From Acanthosepion lycidas (Eukaryota; Mollusca; Cephalopoda; Sepiida; Sepiidae): a DNA stretch of 64,000 nucleotides. The translations under genes and the position numbers were made by a program. The stretch spans positions 47,628,250-47,692,249 of the forward strand of contig OZ010616.1 in assembly GCA_963932145.1 (NCBI GenBank), in the 5' to 3' direction. Below, piece after piece: positions 24,007-35,830 of the stretch. How positions within the stretch are numbered: position 1 is the first letter of the stretch; every line of letters begins with the position of its first letter. Under the pieces are notes generated by a model, which was not told the DNA's origin, ran no database searches, and saw only the letters and a program-made list of their open reading frames with translations.

Positions 24007-26182
24007 CAAATCAAAATATTTGTAAAAGCCTTCACCTGTGAGTCTAGAAGAGCCGGCCAAATGAATGCACTTAATGACATAATAAAATTTGAGAACCAAT
24101 AAACAAAAGAACCAACAGAAAAACCAAGTAGAAAAGGAAAGATACATGCAAAGATATAGATGATTTGGATATTGAGAACTTTCTAACACCAAACTGCTAA
24201 CCACTGGAGCTGAAAAACTTTGTTCAAATTGCTACTCAAGTTTTAGGCAAAGAGGATCATGAGGCAATCTGTGTGTGTATATAATATATATATATATATG
24301 AATGATGTAATTATATATGAAGAAAGAGAATGTTTAGTTTCAGTATATTTCTATTTTTCATAATTAGATTTTTAATTTTTTTTTTTTTTTATATATAAAG
24401 AGTTTTCCTTTATCAACTAGAGCGAATTTACTCTTTCCTGCTGATAGCATAATCAATTGTCTTGTACAACATAACTTGAAGTGATTAAAAACTAATATTT
24501 TAATTATTTTCTCCTTGCACCAATATTTTTATTTATTTTGTTGCTTTTTGTCACACTCTTGTAGGCCAGATATGCTCTAGTTATTCAATTGAATATTATG
24601 AACTAGAAATAAATATAGTACCTCTGAAACTTTAACTTTATCTTCTATATTTCAGAGGTAATGGGGATAAAGCTTTTATTTGTTGACTGAATAGCAACTT
24701 TTTCATTAAGAATTTTTTTTTTTTTTTTTTTTTTTTTTTATTCCTCTATAGCTACACTTTTGGCATTTTCATCCAAAATTTTATGTTGCTACTGAACCTT
24801 GACTTGAGGAACTTTATTTATTTGTCAGGGAATTTAGGCTTGGCTGCTATAAACTACAAACTTTATTTACAAAAGAATAATTTAAGAAATTATTAACACC
24901 TATTACTAAGTGGTCTGTGAAAACTGTATAGGGCACAATGACTATAGAAGGTATGGCAATTGAAATTAGAACTGGTTTTATAGCCTTGCCTCTTTTTTTT
25001 TTCTGCTTGATTTGATGTGAAAAAACGATGAAGCTTTAAGTTGAAGATTGTGTGGGTGTTACTATTCAGTCTTTAAACCTCCAGTTTAATTGCTCTGACT
25101 CAGAAAAGTGAGGTAAGTAGTAAGGTCCCTGTACTGTGGGTCTTTAGTTAGTGTTTCCATCTCAATTCAAAGCCTGAATCCCAAAACCTCTCCATTTTGT
25201 GTGATATTGCATTTTAATTTAAAAAAAAAAAAAAAAAAATAATTAAAGTTTTTATTTATTTTTCATTATAAAATTGATATATATCTTTACTAATTTGTTC
25301 TAGTAAAACATTTATCCTCTTAGTGTTTTTTCCCCTCATTCAATCATTCCTAAATTGAAAAGTTTCAAATGCAAAATCTGTTATAGCTGAAGTATTTTCA
25401 AAAGTATTTTTACTTCTGACAATACTTAAGTGTATTTAAAATATTAAACATAAAATTTAAGTGGAGTAATCCATATATCCATGGACTAGAGGTTCCTCAT
25501 TCTCCCACCTTCCACAAAAAAAAAAAAAAAAGTTGACTATTGTCAGGTTTTATGTCCCTAACCCTTTATTACTTATGCAATAAGAAAATGCTACCTGGAA
25601 CATATTTGTGGTCATCATATTTTAATAACTTTTGGTTTCTGACTGAAAGTATAGCTTTATTTTAGTACAATGGTACAAATAAAATGCCTGGTTGGATCAC
25701 TCACTTTTTGTTACTGAACAGCTAGACAAACTTGACATTTATTTCAGGAAATAATACATTATTTTTAAAATTTTTCATTTTATTTATTTATCTCTTGAAA
25801 ATATGGAAATCCATATTGCAAACAAGGGAGATAATATTTCTAACTTCATGTTCAGACTTTTTTTTTTAATTTGTTTTAATAGGATTATGAAATACTTTTG
25901 TATTTTTATATAAAAAAAATATTTATAACACAATGTGCACGATGATATTCAATAAAATACTGTCAATTAGACTTGTCTTTTGTTTTAAAGAGCTTGAGAT
26001 TGCTATAAAATTGTTACATTATTTCATTTTATATTGATTTTTGTTATTTTATATTGTCTAGTTATATGAGCACTACTGATACTAAGTGTATCTTTTAAGA
26101 ATTTACAAGAGTAAAAGAAGTTTAATTTGAAAATAGAGGACTGTAATAAAAAGGAAGTTAGCATTATCGAAACAATTACAGT

Positions 26183-26861
26183 TGTGGAATCTTCCACAAC
26201 AAACCAGCCTTACCTCTTTTTAGGAAATGCACTCTTCCTATCATGTAAGTAAAATCCTACTTTCACATAAATATAACAAGTATTCATTGGTCAATCACCT
26301 CCAATCTAGCTTGCTGATTGGTCAGTTTCGACCAATCTATTTTCCCACTCATATGCTGTGATCCTCTCACATGGTACACGGTCATTATATAATCCGAACA
26401 CGTGTGAACTTTTTGAGTAGTACTTCTCATTCCTTGCTACCAAGTGCCAAGATGTAACCATCAGGAACTCCCATCTTAGTCATTGCTGACCAGACGTTAA
26501 AGATAATTACCAACACTCACCAACCTCTGAAATCACTCCTGAACTTTTACCAGTTTTAGAACTCACAATTCCAAACTTTATTCTTCTAAATTACAAGTTC
26601 AATATTACTTCTTCTTAATATGAACTCCGGTACAACTATTACCAAATCAAAAGGACACGACTCTGTCCTACCTTTTCAGTTCGCATGCTTGTACATCAAA
26701 CATTAATAAATCTAATTGTTATGTTTTGAAATCATTCCATTGAGTTTTGTATCTTATTCTATGTATGAACATAGAGATTTTAATGTTAGTGGAAATCGTT
26801 AATTTTCACGCAGCCTATTCTCAACAAGTATTTACCCATTATAATTAACACATCTACTACA
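26183..26861 (+). mobile_element. Solo LTR A, 679 bp, 4-bp target duplication CAGT
   Basis: Begins TGTGGAATCTTCCACAACA (a self-complementary start) and ends CTACTACA, giving canonical TG...CA. CAGT occurs directly outside both ends (26179-26182 and 26862-26865). Inside are inverted CCAAT-type motifs (ATTGGTCA), a TATA-box-like TATATAAT at about 26386 and AATAAA at 26705, in promoter-then-polyadenylation order. No internal gag-pol sequence adjoins it, so it is a solo LTR, probably Gypsy-like from the 4-bp duplication. The superfamily is inferred. Confidence 0.75.
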
Positions 26862-26869
26862 CAGTCATG

Positions 26870-27180
26870 AAAAATACATGGTTGACTAAAAAATGAATAA
26901 AGTTATATTGATATCTTAGTTTAGTACAAAACATGTGTAGCCTGACTTCTGGCTGAGAAAATCGGTATTTAAAATCACAGGCTTTGAATACCTTAAATAA
27001 TTACATAACTATTACCAACAATTTAAGACTTTGTTTACAAAAATATGTAATAAAATAGGAGGGAGGTAGATTTACCAAAAATGAGAAGAGAGAAGGATCA
27101 CAACTGGAAAAGTTTTAAAGATAGTAATTTTAGTAGAAATTACTATTTCAGGTATGTTGTAATAAAGTATTCCAAATCAA
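26870..27180. other. No gene seen
   Basis: AT-rich spacer between LTR A and the mariner MITE. Confidence 0.4.
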
Positions 27181-27184
27181 GATA

Positions 27185-27265
27185 TTAGGTTGGTGCAAAA
27201 AACAATGTCGTTTTCTAACATATGTTACTATGTGAGAAAACGATATTATTTTTGCACCAACCTAA
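27185..27265. mobile_element. 81-bp mariner MITE, MADE1-like
   Basis: Perfect terminal inverted repeats: TTAGGTTGGTGCAAAAA at the left and its exact complement at the right, with TA on both sides (27183-27184 and 27266-27267). The inner arms also pair (GTCGTTTTCT against AGAAAACGAT), so almost the whole element is one hairpin. Termini, length and architecture closely match the human 80-bp MADE1, derived from the mariner Hsmar1 (established knowledge). Confidence 0.9.
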
Positions 27266-27321
27266 TATATTAATATGATAAAGCAGTCATAAGATTAGCC
27301 CAAATATATTTTTAAAAGGAT

Positions 27322-27682
27322 GTATGTGTACTATTTACATTGTTTGGACTGTTGTCCTCAACTTTATTGCGAAATTCAGGCCATTTTGGTAACTATATAC
27401 TTTCTCTCTTCTTCAGGTGATATACAGTGAAATATCAAACTGAACACTTTTATTAGTCCATGGGGAGTAGATTGTTCTAATTCCATATACCATGCCTTTT
27501 TTGGGTATCCCACTAACTCAACTCTCCAAGTTTTTTCCATCTGCTGTGACCAGGTATTGAACTCACAATTCTCAGGATCAAGTTACTTTTTGGGTCACTC
27601 ACTTTTATCCACAAGGCCATATGTCCTTGGGATGAAACCTGAATATGACAATAGTCCAAACAAAGTAAATAATATCAAAAAT
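27322..27682 (-). mobile_element. Penelope-associated terminal repeat with tRNA-like segment
   Basis: ACTATTTACATTGTTTGGAC with GTTGTCCTC at the left recurs inverted at 27646-27682 (AATAGTCCAAACAAAGTAAA). It also matches the starts of the segments at 35536 and 63226. At 27545-27625 the minus strand is tRNA-like: a GCCTTGTGGATAAAAGTG A-box region and a GTGAGTTCAATACC B box. In the sister copies the conserved text continues AACGTTTCGGC, a phrase frequent in Penelope-like elements, but the assignment is inferred. Confidence 0.45.
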
Positions 27683-27950
27683 TACAATACATCTCAAAAA
27701 TATAAACGATGTGTATATCTCTCTCTATTAGTTTGCCTTATATATATATATATATAAAAAATCTCAAACTTAGTATAAGGGAAAATGAGAAAATTGGTGA
27801 TCAATTGTTGAAACCTCCCAATGAGGACACAGAACAGTTATGGAAATATTCATCTATCAAACTGTGCTGAATGTAACATCAATCAGCAAAAAGTAACAAA
27901 TACTATTTTTATTAATCATATATATATTGTATATATTGTATATATATATA

Positions 27951-28765
27951 CACAGGATGCGATGAGTAAATTGCTGCCATTTTATATTTTTAATTTTGCA
28001 CATTTGTTTTGATTTTTATCAACTGCACATAGTATAGTAGTGCCAGTTGGGTACCATCTGTAAGAAAAAGTACCATGATGCAATTCCCTCTGCTAGAAAT
28101 TTAAAAATGCCATGCTGTACTGCCTAGTATTTGAAATACGAACATTTCAGTAGTGTTTGGGTGTCAATCTGAGGACAGTGCAGAGAATTTGGAAAGAGTT
28201 GGATGATTCTAATGATGATTATGGAATTATAGCAGCTCAGAAAACTCATTCTGATTGTTCTAAGAAAAAAAAAACTTGAATTTGTTAGTGAGATCCATGC
28301 CATGATTGAAAACAATCCCTCCAAGTCAACTGGGTCCATAGCCAGTGGGGGTAGTGCTGCAAGATAGGCTGCTGGAAGACCTATGCCTGCCAACAAGACT
28401 CTGCACCATGCCACATAAGCAGAACCCAGTCATGGCTGTCTGACAATTTCTGCAACTGCATCTTCCCATATATCTGGCCACCTAACTCCCCAGACTGTAA
28501 CCCCCTTGATTATTATGTGTGGGGTGCAGTTGAGTGATAGACCATCAAAACTCCTTGTAACGCCAAAAATGAATCAGAGGCTGGGGTTGAAGCCAATGGC
28601 AATTTTGTTGAATAAATTTACTCTATTGTATTTCAAGATATTTTTGTGTAATTTTAGTTAATATATCTATTAAAATGAAATCTCAGTATTATTTTTGTTG
28701 TTTGTTTGTTTTTTTTTTTTGTTTTTTTTTTTTTAAATTTAGACGACAATTTATCCATCGCACCC

Positions 28766-28769
<4 letters not shown>
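27951..28769 (+). mobile_element. Tc1/mariner-superfamily transposon, decayed (copy 1)
   Basis: Terminal inverted repeats of about 28 bp: CACAGGATGCGATGAGTAAA at the left and, on the other strand, CACAGGGTGCGATGGATAAA at the right, set in TA/TG microsatellites. Fragmented plus-strand translation shows an N-terminal part (VNLRTVQRIWKELDDSNDD, FVSEIHAMIENNPSKSTGSI) typical of HTH regions. It also shows a C-terminal part corresponding to a WPPNSPD-N-LDYYVWG block (TCTGGCCACCTAACTCCCCA at about 28470). Much of the catalytic core is missing. Copy 2 lies inverted at 45198-46064. Confidence 0.7.
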
Positions 28770-28801
<32 letters not shown>

Positions 28802-29171
28802 AAATTTGTCATGTAAACATTTGGTGTTACCTTCAGCTTCTCAACTCTTGTTCAGTTTAAAGAACAAATAGAAAATAAATTAATATGACAACTTTAACAT
28901 GTTTTGCTTTTATTTAAGTTTTATTAGAAAATGAAATATGGAAGAGAAAATAAGTATTTTTATTTTTGTGTTTTTTGTTTTTCATTTGATAAGCAGACCC
29001 TTGTTTATCTGAAATACAAAAATAAAAATGCCAGATTTTTCTTTCCTCCTCCATATTTCAATATCTGATAAAGTTTTGCTTTTATTTACAAATGCAAAAT
29101 GTTAAATTTATAAACACTTCCTATGTTTTCCTATCATTCTGCCAGATTCTAATCCATATTTGATCCAATTC

Positions 29172-29232
<61 letters not shown>

Positions 29233-29590
29233 GAGGCAAAAGGAAGACTTAGCCATTGAGTTTTGTCCTCTGATGTACTTTATTAAGGCAAATGTAAGAG
29301 TTTTATTTTGCAACAAGTATAAATAAAAAAGTAAAAAATTTAGCTTTTCAAAGTTTTTGAATTTAAAAATGGTTGTAAATATTCATCAGGCTAATTGAAA
29401 AATTAAAGTAAGTTATGGAAGATGCTAAGTGACATAATTTAATGCCAAATAAACAAAAATGAGTAAATGAAAATTTTTTTTTTTATAATGTAATTATTAT
29501 ATATATTATTTTAGTTTGGGATTAATTTACGTATTATATATTTTAAATCATAGAAGGTTATGAATTGAACTGTTTTCTTTTAATGTTTAA
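28770..29590. other. AT-rich stretch, no gene
   Basis: Contains a TG/TA microsatellite at 28769-28802 and a long TA tract at 29180-29227. No supported coding sequence. Confidence 0.45.
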
Positions 29591-29599
29591 TATTTTTAT

Positions 29600-29884
29600 A
29601 GTCATGTATGTTGGATTGGGAAAGAAGTACTTCTTTCAGGAATGAAGATATTTGAAAAAATCCGGGTCACATTTATATTTTGGTAAGATTCAATAGTGGC
29701 ACTGTTAAGAATTTTCCATCTAAGTAAGTTACATTCTCTTTTAATAAGTATGGCATTTGTTAGATCAAAGTTGTGGCTGAATTTATTTCTATGTATGACT
29801 AATGGATTTGATGAATTGTGATCCTTCTTATGTTCATAGATGTTTATTAAGTATATTGTAAGGAGAAGTAGTGACAGTTTATTT

Positions 29885-29960
<76 letters not shown>

Positions 29961-30100
29961 CCTACTTCAGAATTATTACTGTTATGGATATTTTTGGTTC
30001 TGATCAGATCCATAATAGTTTTGGATGTGACTGTAATTATTTTGATATTAAGATTGGATATATTGTTTTGGATAGTAGATGTCAAAGAGTTAGCATTATA
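29600..30100 (-). mobile_element. Penelope-like element remnant (RT end and GIY-YIG region)
   Basis: Minus-strand translation at about 30085-29965 reads STIQNNISNLNIKIITVTSK and KTIMDLIRTKN, the linker before the endonuclease. At 29870-29610 it reads NIYEHKKDHNSSNPLVIHRN, then LIKRECNLLRWKILNSATIE, the C-terminal part of the GIY-YIG region. The linker is shared with the plus-strand copy at 36140-36240. The segment that should carry the GIY-YIG core is occupied by the GT/AT/AC microsatellite at 29885-29957. Frameshifted and not functional. Confidence 0.65.
29885..29957. repeat. Self-complementary (TG)n(TA)n(CA)n microsatellite
   Basis: About 7 TG, 14 TA and 15 CA dinucleotides in a row form a symmetrical palindrome. 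ORFs reading CVCVCV/IYIYIY/THTHTH on both strands come from it. Confidence 0.95.
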
Positions 30101-30109
30101 TACCTGTTT

Positions 30110-31160
30110 TTATTTTGTTTATTGGTGTTGATAAAAATCTGTCAGAGGATGAAATGAGTTTTCCTTTTGTCTTTATTCATATTGTCCTTTTACAGATATA
30201 TATTTTTAGTTATATCTGAAATTTTATATACATACATATATGTGTTTCATATATGTAATAGTATTGTCTTTTTTATCAAGATTAATTTTTTTTTGTCATA
30301 TATGAAATAATGCTAAGAGGAAAGCTTATAACATTCACAAAAACGAAAAAACTTTGATAAACTTAGCACATACTATCACTTACTGATAATGACTAGAAAT
30401 GAATTTATGAAATCTGGTAAAATTTGTTACTTTTACACTGTACGTAGATTTCCACACACTACATGTATAAGTGGGATTTAATGTTTGATTAAAGACCAAT
30501 GAAAATCCTTTAAGTCTTTCTTTCTATATTTCAGACCACTTTCCTGATTTTCACCGAAAATTCAAATATAAATTGTCCAATGTCTAAGTTTGTCTGGCAT
30601 TCATAAAATTTATTAATATGACAATTTTCCCCATCACTAGAAGAAACCATTACATACAGATAGGTAAATTTCCTATACAAATACAGTCGACATAGTAAAA
30701 AAAAATTTTTTTGTAATATTTATCTTAAATTATTATTGCTGTTAATGGATAATCATTTTATTTCATTGTATTATAAAATTCCAAAGTATGTTTATGGTAT
30801 AGGTAAATTAGTTGTAATAATTTAAATATAACACTACAATCTATTGATGTTTCAATAAATATTAAATTGATTATTATATTTAAAAAAAAAAGTAAAACAG
30901 TTTTCAAATAGAACTTGCCTGATACATTCCAATACCAGTTTGTATAATTGTACTACTGAAACCATAGTTCACAAATATAAAATATTTTGTTTGTTTAGGT
31001 GTACAGAATATAAATAAATTCTTAAAGAAATTAATCAAATTTTTCTGTTAATTTCGTTGTTGACACAGCCCTGTTCAGAAAAGTTAATGTCAAAAAAATT
31101 GGTTTGTAAACTTGGATCCCATTAATCTAGTTTTATAGTTTACTTTCATATTACATTTTA
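30110..31160. other. AT-rich stretch with one dispersed repeat
   Basis: 30480-30595 is the second copy of the repeat at 19080-19195. Otherwise nothing recognised. Confidence 0.45.
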
Positions 31161-31560
31161 GTCGGCTTACAGCCATATCATTTTGAAACATCGGTTCTTG
31201 TCTGATCACTGAAGTTAAGCAATGTTGAACCTTGTCAGTACCTAGATGGGTGACCAATTGGAAAATACCAGGTTCTGTAAGCTTGGATGTGCATGTATTG
31301 CAATAGGTAAAGTCTCAGAATTGAAAATCAGAGAGCTGAGTTCAAATTCCAGTCTGGATTGTTATATTCACTTACATGCAAATACCCCCTTGGGAAACGG
31401 TATGAATTGACCTCTTCTCCTCCCATCTAAGAGTTAAATAGTAAGACTTGTATCAGAAAATTATTATTATTTCTAAAAAATTCTTAAATCCAAAAATATG
31501 TTTCAGCTTTAAATAACCTCAAAAGGGTTGATATGCTGTAAAAAAAAAATCAATCAATTA
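31161..31560 (+). mobile_element. Composite 5S rRNA-tRNA SINE (copy 1)
   Basis: 31161-31285 follows animal 5S rRNA from end to end. It starts GTCGGCTTACAGCCATATCA, then TGATCACTGAAGTTAAGCAA, then CAGTACCTAGATGGGTGACC (the internal promoter region), and ends GGTTCTGTAAGCTT. Divergence from functional 5S is far too high for a working gene. It is followed by a tRNA-like segment (GCAATAGGTAAAGTC as A box, GAGTTCAAATTCC as B box), a body and an A-rich tail ending ATCAATCAAT. The same 400-bp arrangement occurs at 36568-36966, which proves a mobile unit and not a chance fusion. Confidence 0.85.
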
Positions 31561-31990
31561 AAACCTTTCAGTAAGTATATAAAGATTGTATTTTCTACCA
31601 GTTTAGTTGTACTATATTTATAATATTGTTGCATTAATTCATGTCGGTGGCTAATTTGCAAATTAGCCAGATGGAATTTGTATTTTTTTTTCCTTGCTTG
31701 TCATCAGATATTTATTTTTGATAATTGTTGATATTTCTCAACTATTTCTGGTTTTTGAATAATTTTAATTTTAAAATTCATTTAATTTCTTATTGAATAT
31801 TCCATAAAGTTTTACCTATTCAATGAAAATAATACTGGAAACTTCAATTAATATTTAATTAATAAAGAAAAATGTGGGATTAAAATACATTCTTTTTCTT
31901 ACATTGAAATAACATACAAATAGAAGATATTTACATTATTTATATTCAAACTGATTTCCTCACCTTAATTGATACTGTCAGTATTTTGAC
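31561..31990. other. No gene seen
   Basis: AT-rich spacer. Confidence 0.4.
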
Positions 31991-31994
31991 CATT

Positions 31995-32145
31995 GAGTCC
32001 TTCAGCTTAGAAGATTATAGTGTTGGCTTGTGAATTTGGTGGCATAGTAATTGTGAGTTCAATCCCTGGGCCAGGTAGAACAGACTTAATGAAAGCAACT
32101 CTAGCAAAAACTGATCAATACTTAAAAAAATAAAGAATAAGATAG
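31995..32145 (+). mobile_element. tRNA-derived SINE
   Basis: tRNA-like head: TAGAAGATTATAGTGTTGGC (A-box region) and GTGAGTTCAATCCCTGG (B box), followed by a short body and an A-rich tail. It differs from the 12.3-kb and 37.1-kb family. Confidence 0.5.
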
Positions 32146-33692
32146 TGTAATGAATATCTATTCATGTAGATTGAATAAAGGGTTTACTTTGAAATTTTCT
32201 AAAGATTACCCAGACCAACAGACACCTAAAGATGGCCAGAGATCATAATGCCCAAAATGTAATAAGAACAATAAAAATATGCACATTAATCCAACTGTAG
32301 ATAAGATAAATTACTTCTTAGAGTAGAATTTCAAACAAAAGATAGTGTAGTTTATACAAAGTCCAGGTGTGGCAGAAGGGAGCTGAGCAGAATAGTTATT
32401 TTTTATTTCATTATTCATATGCCAAAATTCCATGAAGATAATCATATTCAGCTTTCTTGTTTGTTTGTTTTTTATAAATCATTATTAAAGCAAGGTCAGT
32501 AACATTCTCTTTCTTTTTTTCTCTTCATTTTTTTCAGTTTTCCTTTTTACTGAGGATGATGTGAAATAACTTGTTAATCAAATATTAATTGTGTATGAAT
32601 ATATTTTGGAATTTACTTTTATTTTTATTTTGTCTGATGAACAAGAATTCTTTTATTCCTATTTTTCAAAAGTATTCTTTGTGTATAACAATTGACATAT
32701 TTCACTTGAATATCTGATATTTATTTATTTTTTTACATCGAAATATTCATGTTTTTTAAAACATTCTTATTTATTTTGAAATTTATTTTTGCCATCATTT
32801 GTGTTTCTAGTCAGTAAAAATTCATCAAATTCTTACTTTAATTTTCATTTCATTTATTCTAAGTGTTAAAATATTAACAACTATGATTGTAACATTTCTG
32901 ATGAAGCTTGAACATATCTGAGTATAAGGTGCTATACTCCATCATCATTCCCTCCGTCATATATATATATATATATATAAATAAAAAGAAAGAACAGTAA
33001 GATATATAATCCGGTGTTCTTATAGATATTTTTATTTTTACAAAATAGTGCTCAATGTAAAATTACAGAGCATTAATATTATAAATTAACTGATTTAAAA
33101 TATATATATATATGTGTGTGTGTATGAAAGAGGTGATGATGATGGATGTATTCTGTATATTTGTTAATTCATTGTATTTCTGTCCATGTGACTATTACTG
33201 TTGATATATTGTTAATACTGCTGCTAATAATACTCAAGTTTTGTTTATTGCACTATCAATGTTTGGAAGTTTAACAGGTTATGGGCCCAGCACACTTTCA
33301 CTATATATTTTTGCTTCTTGTCCAATTGAATTTTCATTATTTAATGCAATAATAATGGCAAATAAAAATATAAGATTCAGTTTATTATGAAGAGATACTC
33401 ATTCACATATCTCTAGCATGAAGAAGTCAATTAAATCCCTGAGTTTAATTGGTTTCTGTGATACTCAATAGGGTCATTCTAAAAAGCTTTGTAGTATTAC
33501 TGGTTTGGGCTTTCAACTGTTGCCAAATAGTTGGTTAATATACACCTTAGAAATATGGTAAACTGTTATGGTATCCATTTGCAAGACAACATATAGCTTT
33601 AGTAGAATCTTTGGAATATAAATCATGTTTAAGGTGCTGCGCTCCATGAAACATGTGGACTTGTGTATGTATATACACACACACACACACAG

Positions 33693-33747
<55 letters not shown>

Positions 33748-33849
33748 TGAACAAGTGTATTAGTTTGATATATTGGTATGTGAATACTACTATAAGTAGT
33801 ATTGTGGATACTACTGCTAATAAAACTGCTTTTTGTTTCATCATCAAGT
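32146..33849. other. AT-rich stretch with an approximate internal duplication
   Basis: Segments at 32930-33240 and 33600-33830 share AAGGTGCT(A/G)(T/C)(A/G)CTCCAT, then after TA/CA tracts ATGTGA(C/A)TA and AC(T/A)(A/G)CTGCTAATAA. They look like two copies of one unknown repeat lying upstream of a LINE end. Microsatellites at 33675-33691 (CA) and 33697-33749 (TA). Confidence 0.4.
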
Positions 33850-34110
33850 CTAACAATGTTTGGAATCTAATAGTTTCTTCTCTTACACTTCTTACCTATG
33901 GAACTCTCTTTGAGCTTCTTCCTTTCCCCTCAACTTTAAAAATTTAAATGTAATGTTAATAATCATCTTCTGTCTTTTTGAATCTTGGTTTTTTATTGTC
34001 TTTTCTACTCAGTAATTTTTTTTCTCAGCCTATTTCTCTTTCACTAACCTCTTGCATCTTAGTAGCTTTATTGCCTTGCTTCAGGTGAAACATTTTTTTT
34101 TTAAAGTCTA
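33850..34110 (+). mobile_element. LINE 3'-end remnant (copy C)
   Basis: Matches 945-1190: SNSFFSYTSYLWNSL followed by a stop, then ASSFPLNFKNLNVM. It includes the shared 3' UTR motif GTAGCTTTATTGCCTTGCTT. This copy starts where copy B stops. Confidence 0.6.
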
Positions 34111-34724
34111 ATGCTAAGACTATAATAATTTTTTTTTCACAATTTGGTTTCTGTATTTTCTTTTGTTGGATTTCTTTTTGTTCTTTGTTTCAAGTGGTTC
34201 TTTGAAATTCTGTTTTTTTTTTAATCATTTACTATGCTTGTCCTCTTGTCTGTTTAAACAATTTTATATCTCTTTGAAGCATAAAGCTCCTTATAATTTT
34301 AAACATATTGAATTTATTATTACAAATTACTTTTTCTGTCCACTGTTTCTTTAACAGTCATAATTAACTATAATGTACTTAGTTCCACTATTCCAGTATA
34401 CTCTATAGAAAATAAAGCATCTCTCTCAGTCTGCACACCTTGCAATTTCCCATCATGCATTTTAGTTGTGCTTTCCTCTTGTACGGCTTTCTTGCCCTCT
34501 CACTTGGACAGCTTTACACCTCTCTCTCTCTATTTACATTTTTCTCTTATAAAAATTTATGTGAAAAAATATACTCCCTGCTTCTTTTCACCATCTAGAT
34601 TGAAGACATTCCCAACTAATGAGGTGTTCAGATAGGGTGATTCTGATAAGCCTTGCTTCTGAGCCTGTGGTGGTACTATACCTGATTCAGGGTTTTAAAA
34701 AAAAGAAATGTACTGTAAAGGGAA
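34111..34724. other. No gene seen
   Basis: T-rich sequence. A 63-codon ORF at 34163 is phenylalanine-rich from T runs. Confidence 0.4.
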
Positions 34725-34728
34725 AGCT

Positions 34729-35418
34729 TGAGAAAAGAACTCTTTCTCAAGATTATTTTCAACCAATCAGAACAAACTTGAGGTTTGAATTTTAATAAGT
34801 AGCCCACAGAGTCATTTGGAATGAATATAACGGAAGTGGCCAACTAGCATGAATCATTGTTCTTCATGATACAACTTGGAAAAAGTAACCAGGAGTGACA
34901 AATTCAGAACATCAAGTTATCTATCAGCCATAAAGGAAAGAGCTTAATTCCAAGATACCACTAACTTGCAAACAATTCTGGAACATCGCATAAAACCATA
35001 AAACATAATTTTGAACTTATATATTTGAAATTAACCCACAAGCAGACCAAGGCTTCTTTGATAATACTAAGCAACTCACTGACTCACTACAACTATAATT
35101 TAGCAAGGCTATACTAACTTTTGAAAGTTTACCGCAAATGACATTTATTTGGACAATTCCTTGCATTCAACAATGGGAATTCCTGCTAATCATCTTTGAA
35201 CTTTCAAACAATGAAATTTGACAATACTTCATGACACATTACACCCTCTTCCAAGGACTTTTATAATTTCTACTACAGTAAGTCTCCACTTTCTTATGAA
35301 TTTGTTTTTCTACCTAGCTTAATTTTTTTATTTTGAATATTTAGAGCAAGTCTCTACATTTATTTTCTTTCTCACAAAATATCTAAGCAAATAAAACATT
35401 CTTTTTGTTTCAATTTCA
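34729..35418 (+). mobile_element. Solo LTR C, 690 bp, 4-bp target duplication AGCT
   Basis: Begins TGAGAAAAGAACTCTTTCTC (self-complementary, as in LTR A) and ends GTTTCAATTTCA, giving TG...CA. AGCT flanks both ends (34725-34728 and 35419-35422). It contains a CCAATCAG motif near 34771 and an AATAAAA signal near 35390, close to the right end. No gag-pol sequence adjoins it. Its interior does not obviously match LTR A. Confidence 0.65.
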
Positions 35419-35535
35419 AGCTGAGTAACAGTTATTTTATTGTGCAAATAAAGAAGTGTTAATTGATATTTTTTTTTGTATTTGGTGAAAATATTCATAC
35501 TTCCTCTCTGTTTCTATTTAGATATTTTCTTTCTA

Positions 35536-35830
35536 TATATGTACATCATTTACATTCAAACTATTGTCCTTCTCTACATTGTTATCAACATTTCAGCTAT
35601 TATACCCTCTAACCTTCAAATATTTGTTGATCCAGGTAACCTTAAAGGAATGGTGAAATGAAATTTTTATTTAATCTATGGGGTTAGATTTTTCTTGCTC
35701 CACTGGATGTGTCTAAAGATATCTTGTCTTGTTCTTATTTAGTACTTGAGTCTAAATCTAAACTACCCAACCCAAAGATTGAACTCATGTCACCAAATTC
35801 ATGAACCAACACTAAGCAGTAATAGAGTAA
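35536..35830 (+). mobile_element. Penelope-associated terminal repeat (second copy)
   Basis: TACATCATTTACATTCAAAC, TATTGTCC and AACATTTCAGC, then CCCTCTAACCTTC, match 27322 and 63226. It then contains a tRNA-like complement (GATTGAACTCATGTC near 35780) and leads directly into the Penelope ORF remnant. Confidence 0.45.

Larger units (their letters stand above)
22810..26178. other. AT-rich stretch with MITE-like palindromes, no gene
   Basis: Holds poly-A and poly-T tracts (22899-22928, 24713-24739), the TG/TA microsatellite at 23946-24002, and hairpins at 23727-23830 and 24619-24660. No supported coding region. Confidence 0.4.

Noticed and set aside
29840..30157. Cys/Val, Ile/Tyr, Thr/His repeat ORFs (also at 23908, 33629, 42066, 44085)
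   Set aside because: Translations of TG, TA and CA microsatellites.
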